Of a DNA stretch of 38,298 nucleotides, positions 35,557-38,298 are shown one piece after another. Source of the stretch: an uncultured Bacilli bacterium (lineage in GTDB: Bacteria > Bacillota_I > Bacilli_A > RF39 > UBA660); NCBI GenBank assembly GCA_944350315.1, contig CALVON010000044.1, forward strand, positions 1-38,298. The letters are read 5' to 3'. The notes under the pieces were generated by a model. It saw only the letters and a list, made by a program, of their open reading frames with translations. It did not search any database and was not told the origin of the DNA. Both the position numbers and the translations under genes were made by a program. Each line of letters opens with the position of its first letter. Position 1 is the first letter of the stretch.

Positions 35557-37434
35557 ATGGTACAAAAAGAAGAATTAAAAGAATTAAAAAGGGAAATAGT
35601 TTCATCGGAGGGCAAAGCATTGACTGGTTATGCTACTAAAGATATGCCTTGGTTAAAATATTTTAATAGACAGTTTTCTTTAGATGATATACCAAATATG
35701 TCAATATTTCAACTCGTTGAGCAATCAAATAAAGATAACTTAGATAATATTGCATTGGATGTTAGAACTAGTAAAGATAATTTTAGCAGAGGAATAAAAA
35801 TTACCTACAGAACATACATTGAAAGAATGAAAAAAAGTGCTAAATCATCATTAGATATGGGTATTAATGTTGATGATATTGTACCTATTATTTTGCCTAA
35901 TATTCCAGAAGCAAGAATATTGCTATATTCAAATAGTATTGTTGGTGCTACATCATATCAAATATCTCCATTAATGCCATCGGCACAGTTAGCATCAATA
36001 TTAAGTGAAAACCAAGTTAAAAATATATTTATTTTTGAACAATTCTATGAAAAGTATAGTGAAGTATTAAGGAATTCATCAGTTGACAATATCGTTTTAC
36101 TAGATGGCACTGAGTCTTTACCAACAAGTTTGAAGGTTTTAAAAGAGGTAAAAGATTTTCTTACTGGAACTAGAGCTAAAAATATGGATAAAATATTTAA
36201 ATTAGATAGAAGAATAGTTCCATGGAGTGAATATGATAGAGCAAGTAGATATATTCCCGGGAATATTACTCCATACTATGATGAAAATCATGTTGCGGCA
36301 ATAATTGGAACAAGTGGAACAAGTGGTACATCAAAAGGTGTGTGCATGTCCGATAAAAATATAAATGCAGTAGGGTGTGCTTATAGAGATGGTAATATTT
36401 TGACAGGGAATATAATGGATGCTTTACTTCCATCAATTGGTTATGGAATTTCTTTAATACATTATCAAACAATAGATGGAAAATATGTTTATTTAATACC
36501 TGAATTATTAACGAAAAAATTTCCAGATGCACTATACAAATTAATGCCAGATAATTTTACTGGAGGTCCAGTTCATTTTCTAAATTTAAGAGAAAGCAAT
36601 CAATATAAAAACGGTCAAAAATTAACTTGTAAAAATTTAATATCTGGAGGTGCTTCTTTATCTAAAGATCTTGAGGAGGAGTTAAACAAAGTATCAGACG
36701 GTTACGCTGAAGAAGGAGTTGTAAATAATGATATTATTGTAAGACAAGGTTATGGCTTGACAGAAAATATTGCTATGGGAACATATTCAATGCGAGGTGC
36801 TTATAAATTTGGTAGTATAGGTATTCCAATGCCATATTGTATAATTGGCATATTTAAGCCAGGAACCGATGAAGAATTAAAGTATTATGAAGAAGGAGAA
36901 ATTTGTATAACAGGGCCTACCGTAATGATGGGATATTTAAATAACGAAGAAGAAACAAATCAAGTAATAAAAGTCCATAGTGACGGTCGAAGATGGATTC
37001 ATACTAAAGATATAGGATATATGGATGAAACGGGGCATATTTTCTTTAAAGATAGATTGAAAAATATCTTTATGAGAACAGGATTTAATGTTCATCCATC
37101 AACAATATCTAATACAATAAATAGTCTTCCATATGTAGTAGATAGTGTCACAATTGGTTTTAATGATCCAATTGAGCAGTGTGTTCCTGTTTCCTTTGTG
37201 GTTTTGAATGAAGAAATGTTAAAGGACAAGGACGAGGAAGAACTTAGAAAAGAAATTATAGATTATTGTTATGCTAATTTGGAAGAAACCTCTGTACCTG
37301 TTGAAATAGTATTTACAAATATGCTTCCTATTAATCTAGGTGGAAAGGTAGATACTAATAGAATTGCTAAAGAATCAGAGATTAATTTATATAAGAGTTC
37401 AAAAATTAAAAAAAGAATAAAATTTAATGTATAG
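35557..37434 (+). CDS. AMP-forming acyl-CoA synthetase/ligase-like protein
   Basis: 625 residues. ANL adenylation family: P-loop GTSGTSGTSKG (about 251-261), GGPVHFLN, GGASLSKDLEEEL, YGLTENIA (A5), GSIGIPMPYCIIGIFKPG, GEICITGPTVMMGYLNNEEET, YMDETGHIFFKDRLKNIFMRTGFNVHP (A7/A8) and catalytic K597 in NLGGKVDTNRIAKE (A10). All core residues appear intact, so it should activate a carboxylate as acyl-AMP and transfer it to CoA or a carrier. The substrate is unknown; overall it looks most like the long-chain fatty-acid ligases. It starts behind its own repeat-bearing promoter and is followed 20 bp later by the kinase-like gene. Confidence 0.83.
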   Translation: MVQKEELKELKREIVSSEGKALTGYATKDMPWLKYFNRQFSLDDIPNMSIFQLVEQSNKDNLDNIALDVRTSKDNFSRGIKITYRTYIERMKKSAKSSLDMGINVDDIVPIILPNIPEARILLYSNSIVGATSYQISPLMPSAQLASILSENQVKNIFIFEQFYEKYSEVLRNSSVDNIVLLDGTESLPTSLKVLKEVKDFLTGTRAKNMDKIFKLDRRIVPWSEYDRASRYIPGNITPYYDENHVAAIIGTSGTSGTSKGVCMSDKNINAVGCAYRDGNILTGNIMDALLPSIGYGISLIHYQTIDGKYVYLIPELLTKKFPDALYKLMPDNFTGGPVHFLNLRESNQYKNGQKLTCKNLISGGASLSKDLEEELNKVSDGYAEEGVVNNDIIVRQGYGLTENIAMGTYSMRGAYKFGSIGIPMPYCIIGIFKPGTDEELKYYEEGEICITGPTVMMGYLNNEEETNQVIKVHSDGRRWIHTKDIGYMDETGHIFFKDRLKNIFMRTGFNVHPSTISNTINSLPYVVDSVTIGFNDPIEQCVPVSFVVLNEEMLKDKDEEELRKEIIDYCYANLEETSVPVEIVFTNMLPINLGGKVDTNRIAKESEINLYKSSKIKKRIKFNV

Positions 37435-37454
37435 ATGGATGGTGTGATTGTGAT

Positions 37455-38298
37455 ATGATAGGATTAACTTTTTCTATATCATGTTTATTATTTATTGGTA
37501 TTTTACTTGTATTTTATCTTTCTAAAAAAAGATTAAAAACTGTAGATAATTCTATTTTTTTACATATGATTGTATTAAATATTGTTGGTATTTTTATAGA
37601 TATAAGTGGCTTTATCTTTTTTAAAAAACTTGGAATAGATAATTTAATCAATATAATTATTGCAAAAGTATATTCTGTATATTATGTTTCTTATGTAACA
37701 TTGCTACTAATATATATAATAAATGTATCTACAAATAAATTAAATAAGTATTTAAAAATAATTATGCCAATTTTTATTATATACATTTTATTAGTGGCAA
37801 TTTTACCTATTGAAATTTATTTTGAAAATAATATTGGTTATACAACAGGCCCATGTATTAATTTAGGATACTTTATTGGTTATACTGAAGTTATTTTTAT
37901 GATGTTTTTACTAATAAAAAATATTAAAAAAATAGGATTGAAAAGATATATACCGTTAATAGCATTTGCTATACTTACAATCGTGTGTGCCATAATACAA
38001 AAGTTATATCCTGAAGTAACTTTATTATTATTAACAAATTCATTAGTAACATTTTTAATGTATTTTACAATAGAAAATCCAGATATGAAGATGTTGAAAG
38101 AGATGCATGATGCAAAAGAAATATCTGATAATGCAAATGAGGAAAAGACTTTATTTTTATATAATATGACGCAAGAAATTAGAAATACTACTAAAAATAT
38201 TGATACACATGCAGATACTATTTTAGATAGTGATTCACTAGATATTGATAAAGATAGTGCTAGAAATATTAAAGGTGAAACATCTAAATTTAGAACAA
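37455..38298 (+). CDS. Membrane sensor histidine kinase-like protein, degenerate His box (3' end outside the window)
   Basis: 281 codons visible, open to the right edge; ATG 37455 with GGTGTGA at 37441-37447. About seven hydrophobic segments fill residues 1-210, without a recognisable extracellular sensor domain. A helical linker follows and then EEKTLFLYNMTQEIRNTTKNI, matching the HisKA consensus (FLxNMSHEIRTPL) except that the phospho-accepting His is Gln (Q240, codon CAA at 38172). The ATPase domain would lie past the edge. 20 bp downstream of the ligase gene, so the two are probably co-transcribed. It may act as a pseudokinase or a signal receptor; with the C-terminus missing the class is provisional. 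Confidence 0.6.
   Translation, partial: MIGLTFSISCLLFIGILLVFYLSKKRLKTVDNSIFLHMIVLNIVGIFIDISGFIFFKKLGIDNLINIIIAKVYSVYYVSYVTLLLIYIINVSTNKLNKYLKIIMPIFIIYILLVAILPIEIYFENNIGYTTGPCINLGYFIGYTEVIFMMFLLIKNIKKIGLKRYIPLIAFAILTIVCAIIQKLYPEVTLLLLTNSLVTFLMYFTIENPDMKMLKEMHDAKEISDNANEEKTLFLYNMTQEIRNTTKNIDTHADTILDSDSLDIDKDSARNIKGETSKFRT

Overview
The window comes from a very AT-rich member of the Bacillota (Bacilli type). The evidence is AGGAGG-type ribosome binding sites, near-consensus sigma-A promoters with 16-17 bp spacers, RNase J, the pair rpsU-yqeY, RNase R, SmpB and a RodA-type SEDS protein. TGA is used as a stop (end of gpmI) and the Trp codons I looked at in the translated genes are TGG, so this is the standard bacterial code and not the Mycoplasma code. 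Together with RodA, NodB deacetylases and a large polysaccharide locus, this suggests a walled, single-membrane organism with a small genome, perhaps an uncultured gut lineage such as RF39-like Bacilli. That placement is an inference.

Layout. 1-2070: end of a pilus or pseudopilin operon: a cut-off gene tail, two prepilin-like proteins (one with an Ig-like domain and a Cys-rich tail) and a putative lipoprotein. 2123-3262 (-): rodA. 3361-6427: a small unknown protein and an 889-residue protein with a hydrolase-like head, helical middle, Ser/Asn-rich stalk and C-terminal membrane anchor. 6460-9233: a TIGR04086-type membrane protein (-), a DUF421 protein (+) and RNase J (-). 9494-11052: a PASTA-polysaccharide deacetylase and a small pilin-like protein. 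11120-14400: tgt, tag and gpmI.

14487-26134: surface polysaccharide locus: a Wzx-like flippase, five glycosyltransferases (GT4, HtrL/WlaTC, two GT2, GT4), an O-antigen-polymerase/GT4 fusion, a second NodB deacetylase, then an Alg14/Alg13-like split glycosyltransferase pair. 26150-31813: PspC-domain protein, tRNA-Leu(CAA), an unknown protein, rnr, a CapA-like protein, smpB, rpsU and yqeY.

31814-32080 is a gene-free stretch holding three consecutive inverted repeats. Downstream is the least explained part: a CofE-like (F420-0:glutamate ligase family) protein, a membrane-anchored protein with an HEVSH motif and an internal duplication, an acyl-CoA-synthetase-like AMP-forming ligase, and the start of a membrane histidine-kinase-like protein with Gln in place of the phospho-accepting His. 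The ligase gene is preceded by two identical 12-bp direct repeats exactly 21 bp apart, next to a promoter with a long 20-bp spacer. That architecture resembles AgrA/ComE (LytTR) targets. I regard this 3' block as the best candidate for an undescribed, signal-controlled system.
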